A stretch of DNA of 64,000 bases from Empedobacter brevis NBRC 14943 = ATCC 43319 (GTDB lineage Bacteria; Bacteroidota; Bacteroidia; Flavobacteriales; Weeksellaceae): NCBI RefSeq assembly GCF_000382425.1, contig NZ_KB908292.1:310001-374000 (forward strand). The letters are read 5' to 3'. Under the pieces are notes generated by a model. That model made no database searches. It was given only the letters and a program-made list of their open reading frames with translations, and had not been told where the DNA came from. The translations under genes and the position numbers were made by a program. Positions 8,903 to 17,857 of the stretch are shown here, piece by piece; position 1 is the stretch's first letter, and each line of letters opens with the position of its first letter.

Positions 8903-9292
8903 ATGAATGCTTTTTTCAAACAAACCGGAAGAAAATGGCTGGATTGGGCTGTTACAAATCCCAAAAAGTTTTTTACCTATTCCATGCTTTTTTTATCGGT
9001 CTCATTCGTCATCTCCATGATACAGGGAATTTTCTTTCCCTCTGAAGCCGCATTTAAAATAAAGCCCCCAATGCTGTATTCCAAAAGCAATACAAGTCAA
9101 AACACAATTGTAAAGAATGAAAAGGAAATGGAAAAAATAGTCAATGAGCTTAAAACCCTGAAAGTAAAAAGAGATCAGAATGCTTTACAAAGAGAAGACA
9201 GTCTGAGAATTGAATATTTGTTTAACCACTATCAAAAATTAAAAAATGCCGGTAGCACCGGAAGCAATTTATCTAAAAATCAAAAAGAATGA
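8903..9292 (+). CDS. traL: Small membrane protein in the traL position
   Basis: A 129-residue protein with one membrane span (about residues 20-40) following a short cytoplasmic segment, then a periplasmic region with a coiled-coil-prone charged stretch (residues 65-110, many K, E, L). TraL of CTnDOT-like elements is a similarly small one-span protein (DUF3989) between traK and traM, and this gene occupies that slot. Its last 4 nt overlap the traM start. The symbol is given from position and topology; sequence similarity to TraL is not obvious to me. Confidence 0.6.
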   Translation: MNAFFKQTGRKWLDWAVTNPKKFFTYSMLFLSVSFVISMIQGIFFPSEAAFKIKPPMLYSKSNTSQNTIVKNEKEMEKIVNELKTLKVKRDQNALQREDSLRIEYLFNHYQKLKNAGSTGSNLSKNQKE

Positions 9293-10485
9293 AAAAAATT
9301 GATTTCAAACAAAAAAAATACATTTTGCCTCTTCTGGCGCTGCCATTTTTGCTCCTTTTTGTGTATGTAGGTACTCAGTTTGCAAAAGAGGATACTTCAG
9401 AAAAAGATAAAACCAAGGAGCTTTCCATTTCTTTAGGCGAATCCAAAGATTCCATTATGACAAAAGATGATGCCTATGATGCGTTTTTTAAAAAAGACGA
9501 CAACAGAACCATGCTGGAAGGGCTGAATAAAGAAGAGGACAGCTTGTTAAGCTATGAGGATCAGCTTTCATTAGACCAAAAAAGGAAGATCGATTCGTTA
9601 AAAGATGTCAGGGGAAGGCAACAAACTTATCAGGCAAAAGTAAATCCGTCATCGTATTATAATCCTAAAAATCAGCAAGACGACGATTACAAACGATCTT
9701 CGGATATTATCAGAATGCTCAATGATAAATCTTACGGAAAAACGGAAGATCATGACGTAGCAGAACAACCGAAAGCAAACAATCAGAATGACCCTGTCAA
9801 CTATTTGAAACAACAAATGCTGGTCATGGATTCGTTGGAAAAAGCAAGAGATCCCGAGTATCAAAAAGAACTTTTAGTAGAACAGAAATTAAAAGCCAAT
9901 AAAGAAAAAATGGATGCATTTCTTAATTCTACATTCAATGTCAGCAAATCCGGGATAAATAACGGATTCAATGCTTTCTACAAAGAAAAGGAAAACAGTT
10001 TTATAAAAGCTGTGATTGATGAAGACAACAAAGGTTTTTTGGGAAGCAGAATCCGATTTCGATTACTGGAAGACATTTTTGTGGGAAACCGGAAAATAGA
10101 AAAAGGCACTATATTATATGGGCTAATCTCCGGATTTTCAATGCAAAGGGTCAATCTTACGATTGTATCCGTATTTACTAGAGGAGAGATTTATCCTGTT
10201 AATCTTTCGATTTATGACATTGACGGTATGAAAGGATTGTATGTTCCTGAGAGTGTCTTTAGGGATATGCTTCGGGAAATGGGGAGTAATTCCGTTCAGG
10301 GAACCCAAATGGATATGGGCGGAGAAGGATTTTTTACCAGTCTTGGCGCTAAATTATTTACATCGACCTCAAAATCCATTGCCAATCTGATTAAAACGAA
10401 CAAAGCCAAACTGAAATACAATTCGTATGTCTTTCTGATTGATGAAAAACAACTAAAAAATTCACAAAACCAACAAAATAAATAA
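9289..10485 (+). CDS. traM: Conjugative transfer protein TraM (VirB10-like)
   Basis: A 398-residue protein with an N-terminal basic stretch, a single membrane span (about residues 11-28), a long charged low-complexity periplasmic linker (about residues 30-215) and a C-terminal beta domain with IRFRLLEDIFVGNRKIEKG and ILYGLISGFSMQRVNL, which is the signature of the Bacteroidetes TraM family. TraM corresponds to VirB10, which bridges the inner and outer membranes and senses ATP use by the coupling protein. It overlaps traL by 4 nt and is followed by traN after 4 nt. Confidence 0.9.
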   Translation: MKKIDFKQKKYILPLLALPFLLLFVYVGTQFAKEDTSEKDKTKELSISLGESKDSIMTKDDAYDAFFKKDDNRTMLEGLNKEEDSLLSYEDQLSLDQKRKIDSLKDVRGRQQTYQAKVNPSSYYNPKNQQDDDYKRSSDIIRMLNDKSYGKTEDHDVAEQPKANNQNDPVNYLKQQMLVMDSLEKARDPEYQKELLVEQKLKANKEKMDAFLNSTFNVSKSGINNGFNAFYKEKENSFIKAVIDEDNKGFLGSRIRFRLLEDIFVGNRKIEKGTILYGLISGFSMQRVNLTIVSVFTRGEIYPVNLSIYDIDGMKGLYVPESVFRDMLREMGSNSVQGTQMDMGGEGFFTSLGAKLFTSTSKSIANLIKTNKAKLKYNSYVFLIDEKQLKNSQNQQNK

Positions 10486-10489
10486 GAAA

Positions 10490-11356
10490 ATGAGAACGAT
10501 GATCTATACGCTGTTTCTGTTTACAGCCAACTTTTTAACGGCACAAACGGCAACGAAAGAACAAGTTATTTCGGATTTACCGGAAATAGAAATTACCAAA
10601 GGAATCAACCTGCATATTATTTCACCTGAACCCATTCAATATGTGGATTTATCAACAGAAAAACTAACGGGAGATTTACCGGCTTCCACGATCGGTAGAA
10701 TTAAAATTACAGATCATTCGGAAGAAGAAAAGGAAAAGACCAAACAATCAGCTCCTTTTTTTATTGGAGAAAATATCGGAATTATTACCGTAGTAGGTCA
10801 GTCTTTTATTGCGCAATACAAGGCGGTCTACAGAAATCCTAAAGATGTGAATACGGTTACCAATATTCATATTCAGCCCGAAGATATGCAACCTATTGAG
10901 TTTGATAAAATGACTTTTTCTCATCTGGAACTGAGAAAATTTGCATGGAACATTATTCAGAATAAATCAGATAAAAATCCGATTAGAGAAGAAAAAAATC
11001 TAAAATTAAATGTAAGACTCAACAATGTATACGTGATGAGTGATTATATCTTTTTGGATATGACTTTTCAGAATAACACCAATTTAAGCTATGATATGGA
11101 AGATTTAAAGTTTTCCATAGAAGATAAAAAAATCCACAAAGCAACAAACAATCAAAGCGTTGAAATGATGCCGATTTTTCGACTGAATCAGCAAAAACAT
11201 TTTAGAAAGAATTTCCGAAATATTTATGTGTTCAAAAAATTCACTTATCCAAATTCTAAAGTGATGATGATCCGCCTGATTGAAGAACAGCTTTCAGGAA
11301 GAACCATTGAAATGAAAATCAACTATTCTGATATTCTTAAAGCAGATACATTTTAA
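10490..11356 (+). CDS. traN: Conjugative transfer protein TraN (VirB9-like, DUF4138)
   Basis: A 288-residue secreted protein with a signal peptide ending LTAQ. It contains EITKGINLHIISPEPIQYVD near the mature N-terminus and a C-terminal beta domain with NNVYVMSDYIFLDMTFQN, matching the TraN/DUF4138 family, the VirB9 counterpart that forms the outer-membrane collar with VirB10/TraM. In CTnDOT-like elements traN follows traM, as here. Unlike CTnDOT, no traO-traP-traQ follows; the coupling ATPase comes next instead, which marks this as a different element subfamily. Confidence 0.88.
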   Translation: MRTMIYTLFLFTANFLTAQTATKEQVISDLPEIEITKGINLHIISPEPIQYVDLSTEKLTGDLPASTIGRIKITDHSEEEKEKTKQSAPFFIGENIGIITVVGQSFIAQYKAVYRNPKDVNTVTNIHIQPEDMQPIEFDKMTFSHLELRKFAWNIIQNKSDKNPIREEKNLKLNVRLNNVYVMSDYIFLDMTFQNNTNLSYDMEDLKFSIEDKKIHKATNNQSVEMMPIFRLNQQKHFRKNFRNIYVFKKFTYPNSKVMMIRLIEEQLSGRTIEMKINYSDILKADTF

Positions 11357-11391
11357 TAGACCGTGCTTACGTCAATTTTTAATCAAAGAAA

Positions 11392-13377
11392 ATGCAAGAA
11401 CAACAACATCAGATTAAAATTTACGGATTCCTGCAAAAAGTAGTGTATGCTGTTGTCGCATTGGATTGTGCATCGCTTTTTTATCTCAATGCTGATATTC
11501 CGGTTGTGTCCAATCTTTTAAAGAATTTTTCTAAACTGAGTTTTATTTCACCACCAATCAATGCCAAGTTTGCGACACTCATTTTGATTGGTTTAGTTTC
11601 AGTGGGTACAAAAGCAAAGAAAAAGAAAGACTTACATGTTGGGATTGAGATTGTGCTGCCAATGGTCTTAGGATTGGTCATGATTTTTTCATCACTGATT
11701 TGGCAGGGCGAAGCCGGAAATACCGAGCTTCCTAAACTATTTCCGGGGATGAATCTCTATCAGGTCATTTATACTGTTTTATCCTTTTTAGGAGCGGTTA
11801 TTCTTCAGATGGGAGCAGATTCTATCTCGAAATACATGCGTCAGAAAATGGGAAAAGACCGTTGGAATGTAGAAGAAGAAAGTTTCGACCAAAATAAAGA
11901 GCTGATCGATACAGATACAAGCATCAATATTCCGTACCTGTTTCGGTACAATGGAAAAAATAATAAAGGTTGGATGAACATTAATCCGTTTCGCGGAACA
12001 ATGGTCATTGGAACACCAGGTTCCGGTAAATCTTTTGGCATCATTAATCCGGCCATCCGTCAAATGATTGCGAAAGGCTTCTGTCTATGTATCTACGACT
12101 TTAAATTTCCTGACTTGGCACAGATTGCCTATTATCATTATTTATTGAAAAAAAGCAAAGATTCGGGTTATCATTACAGCTTTCATGTGGTTAATCTGAA
12201 TGAAGTCGAAAAATCAAAAAGAGTCAATCCGTTCAAAAAAGACTATGTAAAAACCTTAGCAGAAGCGCAAGAAATGGCGGAAGCAATGGTTTCATCCCTT
12301 CAAAAAGGTGGTGCAAGCGCCGGAGGTGGTTCAGATCAGTTCTTTACACAATCTGCTATTAATTTTCTTTCGTCTTGTATTTATTTCTTTGCTACGCACG
12401 AAAATGGAAAATATTCGGATTTACCTCATATTCTTTCCTTTATGAACCGTAGTTATAAAGAAATTTTCGATACGCTTTTTCATCATGAAGAATTGTATTC
12501 GCTTCTTTCACCTTTCAAAACGGCTTATGATAACAAGGCATTTGATCAATTGGAAGGACAGATAGGAACGCTTAAAATTTTTCTTTCACGATTAGCAACC
12601 AAAGAAAGTTTCTGGGTGTTTTCAGGTGATGAAGTAGAATTAAAAATTACAGATAGAGATAATCCGTCCATTATTATTCTGGCTTCTGACCCGGGTACAC
12701 AGGATATTAATTCCGCCTTGTATTCCGCCGTTTTAAACAGAACATTACGTTTGATAAACTCTAAGAAAAATTTACCCGGAGGAATTATCGCCGATGAGTT
12801 TCCAACGATTTACATTCATAAAATTGACAATGTAGTAGCTACGGCAAGAAGCAACAGAGTGGCTGTTTTGTTGGGACTTCAGGAAATACCACAACTTCGA
12901 CAGTTTTACAAAAAAGAAGTTGCAGACACCATTTCTGCTATTGTCGGAAATATCATTTCCGGTTCAGCGAGGGATAAGAATACGTTGGACTGGTTGGAGA
13001 AACTTTTTGGGAAAATAAAGCAAAAAACATATTCCCAATCCATATCACAGCAGGGAACTACAACAAGCATTAATGAAAAAATGGATAATATGATTCCTGC
13101 CGGAAAAATTGCAGCCTTAAAAACCGGTGAAATGGTCGGAATGATTGCGCAGGGTGAAGAAGTTACACAAGAGTATAAAACATCAGCAATAAGTGGGAAA
13201 ATCAATCTCAATATGAATGCGATTAAAAAAGAAGAAAACAGTTATCCTAAAATGCCCTCCTACTATTCTTTTGTGGATAAAGCAGGAAACAGTCGTAAAG
13301 AAGATGTTTTAATGACCAATTTCAGAAAAATAAATAAAGAAGTCGAACTAATTGTAAACGAACTTATAAGAGCGTAA
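11392..13377 (+). CDS. VirD4/TraG-type coupling protein (type IV secretion, MobC-like)
   Basis: A 661-residue coupling ATPase that would bring the relaxase-DNA complex to the channel. Three to four hydrophobic segments fill the first 150 residues. Walker A is at about residues 208-214 (TPGSGKS), followed by the family motif LCIYDFKFPDLAQIAYYHY; Walker B is GGIIADEFPTIY, with the downstream VATARSNRVAVLLGLQE motif typical of TraD/VirD4 proteins. In CTnDOT this gene (mobC) lies with the mobilisation genes; here it is within the tra operon after traN. The stop codon overlaps the start of the M23 peptidase. Confidence 0.88.
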   Translation: MQEQQHQIKIYGFLQKVVYAVVALDCASLFYLNADIPVVSNLLKNFSKLSFISPPINAKFATLILIGLVSVGTKAKKKKDLHVGIEIVLPMVLGLVMIFSSLIWQGEAGNTELPKLFPGMNLYQVIYTVLSFLGAVILQMGADSISKYMRQKMGKDRWNVEEESFDQNKELIDTDTSINIPYLFRYNGKNNKGWMNINPFRGTMVIGTPGSGKSFGIINPAIRQMIAKGFCLCIYDFKFPDLAQIAYYHYLLKKSKDSGYHYSFHVVNLNEVEKSKRVNPFKKDYVKTLAEAQEMAEAMVSSLQKGGASAGGGSDQFFTQSAINFLSSCIYFFATHENGKYSDLPHILSFMNRSYKEIFDTLFHHEELYSLLSPFKTAYDNKAFDQLEGQIGTLKIFLSRLATKESFWVFSGDEVELKITDRDNPSIIILASDPGTQDINSALYSAVLNRTLRLINSKKNLPGGIIADEFPTIYIHKIDNVVATARSNRVAVLLGLQEIPQLRQFYKKEVADTISAIVGNIISGSARDKNTLDWLEKLFGKIKQKTYSQSISQQGTTTSINEKMDNMIPAGKIAALKTGEMVGMIAQGEEVTQEYKTSAISGKINLNMNAIKKEENSYPKMPSYYSFVDKAGNSRKEDVLMTNFRKINKEVELIVNELIRA

Positions 13378-14219
13378 TGATGAAAAAATACATGTATAAA
13401 TTAATGATTTTGGGAATTTTCTTTTCAACTTCATTGGTTTTCGGGCAGTTTAATACGCTTAAACCGATGATACCGAAAAAGTCGGAAACGAAGATTTCCG
13501 AAAAGCTGAAAAAGGATAAAAAAACTGAAATCCAAGAAGAAAATAAGGAAAAGAAATCGCTTAAAAAAATACTCGGAATTACCACCAAATCTGATCTAAG
13601 AAATGAAATCGATTCTTTGAAAACCTGGATAAAAGAATTTAATTCTTCCCATCATCAAAAAAGGAATGACCAAAATTTGAAGGATTCCTTGATTTGGCAA
13701 TCACAACCGGAAAAAGTTAACATTCAAAAAAGAAAAACTACTGTCTCAAAATATGATTTTGTAGAAGAACCGGAAGATTATTTTCCTAAAATAGTCATGC
13801 CATTGAATCGAAAAATAGCAGTTACATCTCCTTATGGAATGAGAATACATCCGATTTCCGGGATATCGAAATTTCATAACGGAATTGATTTGGCAGCCCA
13901 TTACGAAAATGTATATGCTGTAATGGACGGAATTATCACCGAAGCGAGCTGGGATAATAAAGGAGGTGGCAATTATATCAAAATCAATCATTTTAACCGA
14001 TTTGAAACCGCTTATCTACATCTTTCTGAAATTTATTATCGTGTCGGAGAACGTGTAAATGCAGGATTCATCATTGCTAAGAGTGGCAATACCGGAAATT
14101 CTACGGGACCGCATCTGCATTTTGCAGTAAAAGAATTTGGACAACGAATTAACCCATCTCATTTTTTAAATGACCTAATCAAAGTAAACAATTTAATCGC
14201 AACTTATTATGCAAAATGA
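13377..14219 (+). CDS. M23-family metallopeptidase of the conjugation operon
   Basis: A 280-residue exported protein with a signal peptide (hydrophobic residues 8-20, ending FGQ), a Lys/Glu-rich linker (about residues 35-110) and a C-terminal M23 peptidase domain. Zinc ligands are visible: H167 and D171 in FHNGIDLAA and H246/H248 in GPHLHFA, so the active site looks complete. Such enzymes cut peptidoglycan cross-links and in conjugation systems replace the lytic transglycosylase (VirB1) that opens the wall for the channel. The start could be ATG 13377 or ATG 13380; the first overlaps the upstream stop by 1 nt. It overlaps the next gene by 11 nt. Confidence 0.85.
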   Translation: MMKKYMYKLMILGIFFSTSLVFGQFNTLKPMIPKKSETKISEKLKKDKKTEIQEENKEKKSLKKILGITTKSDLRNEIDSLKTWIKEFNSSHHQKRNDQNLKDSLIWQSQPEKVNIQKRKTTVSKYDFVEEPEDYFPKIVMPLNRKIAVTSPYGMRIHPISGISKFHNGIDLAAHYENVYAVMDGIITEASWDNKGGGNYIKINHFNRFETAYLHLSEIYYRVGERVNAGFIIAKSGNTGNSTGPHLHFAVKEFGQRINPSHFLNDLIKVNNLIATYYAK

Positions 14220-14925
14220 ACATTTACCGACTGATGATCTGAAAAAATTCGGAATCATCAACGAAGACTTATCATTCTCTAAAAAATTGAATGAAAACGA
14301 TATTCAAAAATTTCTGCAAGGCTATACGATCGTTGCGGACAATGACAAAAACAGAGCTACTTTTCAATTGGTAGAAAACAATACCAGACTGAAAGTTCAC
14401 TTTTTGGAACGGGATAAAACGATTTCTGAGATTCTTGAAAACAGTAAAAATAAAACCCAATATACCGATACTTTTTCAAGATACAATGTAAACAATGATG
14501 GAAATTCAGCGCAACTCAGTTGGTCAAAAACGGCTTTTATCTATGATAAAGAAAGTGAAAAAACTGTCGAATTCGATTTAATTAGAAATAAGACTGAACT
14601 AACGGCAATCATTGCCGATACAAAAGATATAACGGAAATAAACCGCTATAAGAACGAATTGCAAAAACTGCAAAGTTTCTTGCAAGATAAGATAGATCAG
14701 TATCCGGAAATAGCAAAAGACATAATCAATGACATGAATATTGTTTCGAACGAAATCAATACCGTAAACAGTATTGCAGCTGACGAAAAGCAATTATCTA
14801 AAGCAGATAATACTGAAATTTATTTGAATGTGAACGATAAAGATTTATATGAAGATGCAAACAGAATGAGAGAAGAACAAGAAGAGGAAGAAGAAATACA
14901 TAAACGCAAAGCAAGAGGAAGATAA
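14209..14925 (+). CDS. DUF4099/DUF3945-like element protein
   Basis: A 238-residue soluble protein. Its N-terminal part (LKKFGIINEDLSF, KLNENDIQKFLQGYTI) has the DUF4099-like layout found in Bacteroidetes mobile elements, where it is normally followed by DUF3945 in a larger protein. Here the following part instead continues as charged helices and ends in an acidic-to-basic tail (EEEEIHKRKARGR). The C-terminal half is probably coiled coil (about residues 150-190). It overlaps the peptidase gene by 11 nt and is the last gene before the terminator at 14968. The function is unknown; the family assignment is from memory of the motif and moderate. Confidence 0.6.
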   Translation: MQNEHLPTDDLKKFGIINEDLSFSKKLNENDIQKFLQGYTIVADNDKNRATFQLVENNTRLKVHFLERDKTISEILENSKNKTQYTDTFSRYNVNNDGNSAQLSWSKTAFIYDKESEKTVEFDLIRNKTELTAIIADTKDITEINRYKNELQKLQSFLQDKIDQYPEIAKDIINDMNIVSNEINTVNSIAADEKQLSKADNTEIYLNVNDKDLYEDANRMREEQEEEEEIHKRKARGR

Positions 14926-14967
14926 TTGTGGAAAGGGTCATTTTAAATGACATCTAAACCAAACTTT

Positions 14968-15000
14968 GACTGTTGCATTCATTTGCAGCAGTCTTTTTTT
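14968..15000 (+). terminator. Rho-independent terminator closing the tra operon
   Basis: A 9-bp stem (GACTGTTGC with GCAGCAGTC, one G-T pair) and an 8-nt loop, followed by seven T, lies 43 nt after the last tra operon stop. It separates the transfer operon from the DUF3945-like gene downstream. Confidence 0.8.
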
Positions 15001-15135
15001 ATACTATTTGTTCTTAGAGTAGTTTTTAGCCTCATTTGGTAGTTTTTAGTGTTCAACAAGTTGATTTTCTTTTGTTTATTGTTTTTAATCAGCAAATTAG
15101 CAGGATACATTTTGATAAATAATGAATGGGTAAAG

Positions 15136-17103
15136 ATGGAAAATAAACTATCCTTGTTTGATAAGTACGTTACAATAAGAACAAAAGCTTACAAAGATTT
15201 TGTAAAAGCAATGGAAAACACATCTCCCAAACATTTTTTTCGAGATGACGAGAAACAATTTACAGAGAAAGAGAAAAAGTTTCTTCACATATATCGGAGT
15301 AGGGAGGGAGAACTTATAGAGGATTCAAATTTTAGTGTGAAAATACAAGTTGATCTGAAACAAGATTTACTGGCAGTTACACGCCATTTTAATAAAGCAT
15401 CTGAAATGGTACACTTCATAGATGAACAACAATTAGGAAGTAAGAAGATGATGATTGTTCAAAACAATATAAAATTTACTGAAGCTACTTTTGACAATGA
15501 AGCATCAAAACAGAAATACCTGTCTGATCTGTGGGCAAAAGAATTTACAACACCAACGGAATTAAGTAAAGGATTGACCACTACACAAATTGACGAAAAA
15601 CAAGCCTATCATTACCGAAAATATGAAGCAGAAGCTAAAAAATCAGGTTTTGAAATTACGTCGCTTATTTGGGAGGAAAGCATGATCAATCATTCACAAC
15701 ACCCAACAAATTTTTCCTTTCGCTATGACGAAGAAATGGAAGCCACTTCTTCAGGTTTTCAATTAGAAAATGTGATAGATTACGAGAGAGAAGATTTGCT
15801 GAAAAAAAATAAAGACCGGGAAATAATAGAAAAACTTCAAAAAGAAACAAGTGATAAACTTAAAAACAGATGTAGACCGTTCAGCTCCTCTGACAATGAT
15901 TTCAAAGTTATGGAGCAATTTTCAAAAGTAAATATAGAATCTTTTAACAATTTTTTTGCAGATAGCTCATCTACTGTTGAACATAAAAAATACTCTAATC
16001 TAAAACAGGATTTAATTCGTAATAATTATCCTCCTGATAGAATTAAAGAAGTAGAAAATCTGGTAAAAGAAAGCACTTACACACAACAAGCTGAACCAAA
16101 TAAAGTTCATGTTGACCATTTTATTAAAATACTAAATGATTTAAAAGAAGAAAATTCAAAGGGAATTGAAGTTGTTCACCAAAATCCTGTAAATGATGCT
16201 CTAAAACAAATTTCTGAAAAAATACAGGCTTTACACAGAGAACGTGATTATGAATTATTAGCGGACAATTTTTCTACAGCAAAACAAATAGAACACGAAA
16301 TAAATGATTTAGAAGAACAAATAAAAAATAGTAACAATAAAAACCTCAATAGTATGACAACACAAGATTTTAACCAGGTACAGTATTTAAAAGACCAGAT
16401 GAAGTACCTTGGTTTCGGAGAAGATGAGAAACTTCACAAAGACCTGGAAAATGGAATTAAATCGAAGAAACAACAATTTGACATCAAAACCACATCCGAC
16501 AAAACCTTACCGGGAAACAAAGTTGATTTTACGTTGAATTACAGTAAAACGGAAAAAGGTGGCGTTTTTCTGAATTCTTACGATGCAAACTTAACCAATG
16601 AAAAAGGAGAATCCGTTGCCCAGAACTTTAGGATTTCAAGAGAGGATTCTTTCACGGCAAAAGAAGCGATCAACCTTTTAGAAGGACGAAGCGTTAAAAT
16701 CGAATTCGACAATCCGAAAACCAATGAGAGAGAACCCGCTTTTGTCAAACTGAATTTTAACGAAGAAAAAAATCAATACGGCAACTACAACTTCCAGACG
16801 TTCTACAAAAATTATGGAGTAGATGCCGCAGAAATTGTAGAAAAATCCAACTTGATTTTCGATAAACCGGAATATAAAGCCGATACCGTTAAATCTTTGG
16901 AAAAAGGAAATGCAGTCAAAGTAAAATTTAATCACGCAGATCAAATAATGGAAGGGAAAGCCGTTTTGAATCCGCAATACAAAAACCTTTCGCTGTATGA
17001 TAATTCCATGAACCGTATCAATACCAATAAACCTTTGGAAGGCCTCGATCAAGACAATAAACATGAAAAAAACAATGTGAAAGAACAAAGTATGAAACGC
17101 TAA
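15136..17103 (+). CDS. Large DUF3945-like mobile-element protein
   Basis: A 655-residue protein (683-684 if a GTG at 15049 is used; that longer form would add a hydrophobic N-terminal stretch, FFCLLFLISKLAGYILI). I prefer ATG 15136 because the body is clearly cytoplasmic and the GTG has no visible ribosome binding site, but the choice is open. The first two-thirds are charged, helical and unrecognised. The C-terminal third (from about nt 16380) has the Bacteroidetes DUF3945-like layout: MKYLGFGEDEKLHKDLENGI, then two repeated beta units (VFLNSYDANLTN, ISREDSFTAKEAINLLEGR, and YGNYNFQTFYKNYG). Such proteins are common beside Toprim and helicase genes in ICEs, but their function is unknown. Confidence 0.65.
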   Translation: MENKLSLFDKYVTIRTKAYKDFVKAMENTSPKHFFRDDEKQFTEKEKKFLHIYRSREGELIEDSNFSVKIQVDLKQDLLAVTRHFNKASEMVHFIDEQQLGSKKMMIVQNNIKFTEATFDNEASKQKYLSDLWAKEFTTPTELSKGLTTTQIDEKQAYHYRKYEAEAKKSGFEITSLIWEESMINHSQHPTNFSFRYDEEMEATSSGFQLENVIDYEREDLLKKNKDREIIEKLQKETSDKLKNRCRPFSSSDNDFKVMEQFSKVNIESFNNFFADSSSTVEHKKYSNLKQDLIRNNYPPDRIKEVENLVKESTYTQQAEPNKVHVDHFIKILNDLKEENSKGIEVVHQNPVNDALKQISEKIQALHRERDYELLADNFSTAKQIEHEINDLEEQIKNSNNKNLNSMTTQDFNQVQYLKDQMKYLGFGEDEKLHKDLENGIKSKKQQFDIKTTSDKTLPGNKVDFTLNYSKTEKGGVFLNSYDANLTNEKGESVAQNFRISREDSFTAKEAINLLEGRSVKIEFDNPKTNEREPAFVKLNFNEEKNQYGNYNFQTFYKNYGVDAAEIVEKSNLIFDKPEYKADTVKSLEKGNAVKVKFNHADQIMEGKAVLNPQYKNLSLYDNSMNRINTNKPLEGLDQDNKHEKNNVKEQSMKR

Positions 17104-17123
17104 TTTTTAATCGACATTATCTC

Positions 17124-17160
17124 AAAACGGTAAGTCAGCGAATGATTTGCCGTTTTTTTT
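17124..17160 (+). terminator. Rho-independent terminator after the DUF3945-like gene
   Basis: AAAACGGTAA pairs with TTGCCGTTTT (one G-T pair) around a 13-nt loop and ends in a run of T. It lies 20 nt after the stop of the large protein and just upstream of the lipoprotein gene, which starts at 17174. Confidence 0.7.
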
Positions 17161-17173
17161 AAACTTAAACATT

Positions 17174-17857
17174 ATGAAACCAATAATACCATTCTTTTAT
17201 CTGTTTCTTCTTTTCATAAGCAGTTCCTGCCATAAAAAAGAAATTCAATCCGAAAAAGGCGGAATCGATATGATTTCCAATATCTATTTCGATGCATCTA
17301 AAGGCTTGGAGAAACTTCAAAGTTTTCATTTGTCTAAAATAAATTATTCAGGAGACACCATTATAGAGTTGGTTCCCGATTTTACCTTTCCTGAAATCAA
17401 TCAAAGCTTACATTACATCAAAGATTCGATTTATTATTCTCTTGATCCGCAAAACAATGCCGTTATTCTCTCCGAAATGACCAAAACCCAAAATCCATTG
17501 TCCATTTGGAATAAAAAAGAAGGAGCCGTCTTTTCAATGGAAGAAATTCCGAATTACCAAAACAGAAGAAATTTATCAGACACCATTTTATTTAAGAAAA
17601 AATACAAACGTTTTGAAATCAATTCTCCGTGGAGTTATACCCGTTTTTATATTTATCAGACCGACACGATTCTACCGTATTCACTGTACAAGCACGCCGA
17701 AAATGATTATGGAGGACGACTGGAACGTATTGATTCCTACAATAAAAAAGAAGACATTTTTGTAACACTTCAACTCATTCCCAGAAAAAGCTGGGATGAT
17801 ACAGCAAAAGAATTATTTGAATTTAATCACTTTGTAAAAAACAGAAAAAATGAGTAA
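17174..17857 (+). CDS. Small lipoprotein of unknown function
   Basis: A 227-residue protein beginning with a lipoprotein signal (hydrophobic FFYLFLLFI followed by SSSC, the probable lipobox, then HKKE). The mature part is a mixed alpha/beta domain with no motif I know. ATG 17174 is chosen over an upstream TTG at 17147 because it starts the signal peptide properly and lies outside the terminator hairpin. The stop overlaps the helicase gene start by 8 nt, so the two are coupled. In conjugative elements small lipoproteins in this context often act in surface or entry exclusion, but nothing in the sequence shows that. Confidence 0.7.
   Translation: MKPIIPFFYLFLLFISSSCHKKEIQSEKGGIDMISNIYFDASKGLEKLQSFHLSKINYSGDTIIELVPDFTFPEINQSLHYIKDSIYYSLDPQNNAVILSEMTKTQNPLSIWNKKEGAVFSMEEIPNYQNRRNLSDTILFKKKYKRFEINSPWSYTRFYIYQTDTILPYSLYKHAENDYGGRLERIDSYNKKEDIFVTLQLIPRKSWDDTAKELFEFNHFVKNRKNE

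Noticed and set aside
15001-15060. Promoter of the DUF3945-like gene with short repeat TAGTTTTTAG
   Set aside because: No TAnnTTTG element at the right place; the repeat is short and in AT-rich DNA.
16678-17088. 136-codon - strand frame opposite the DUF3945-like gene
   Set aside because: Shadow of a well-supported + strand gene; product is Phe/Ile-rich and has no start context.
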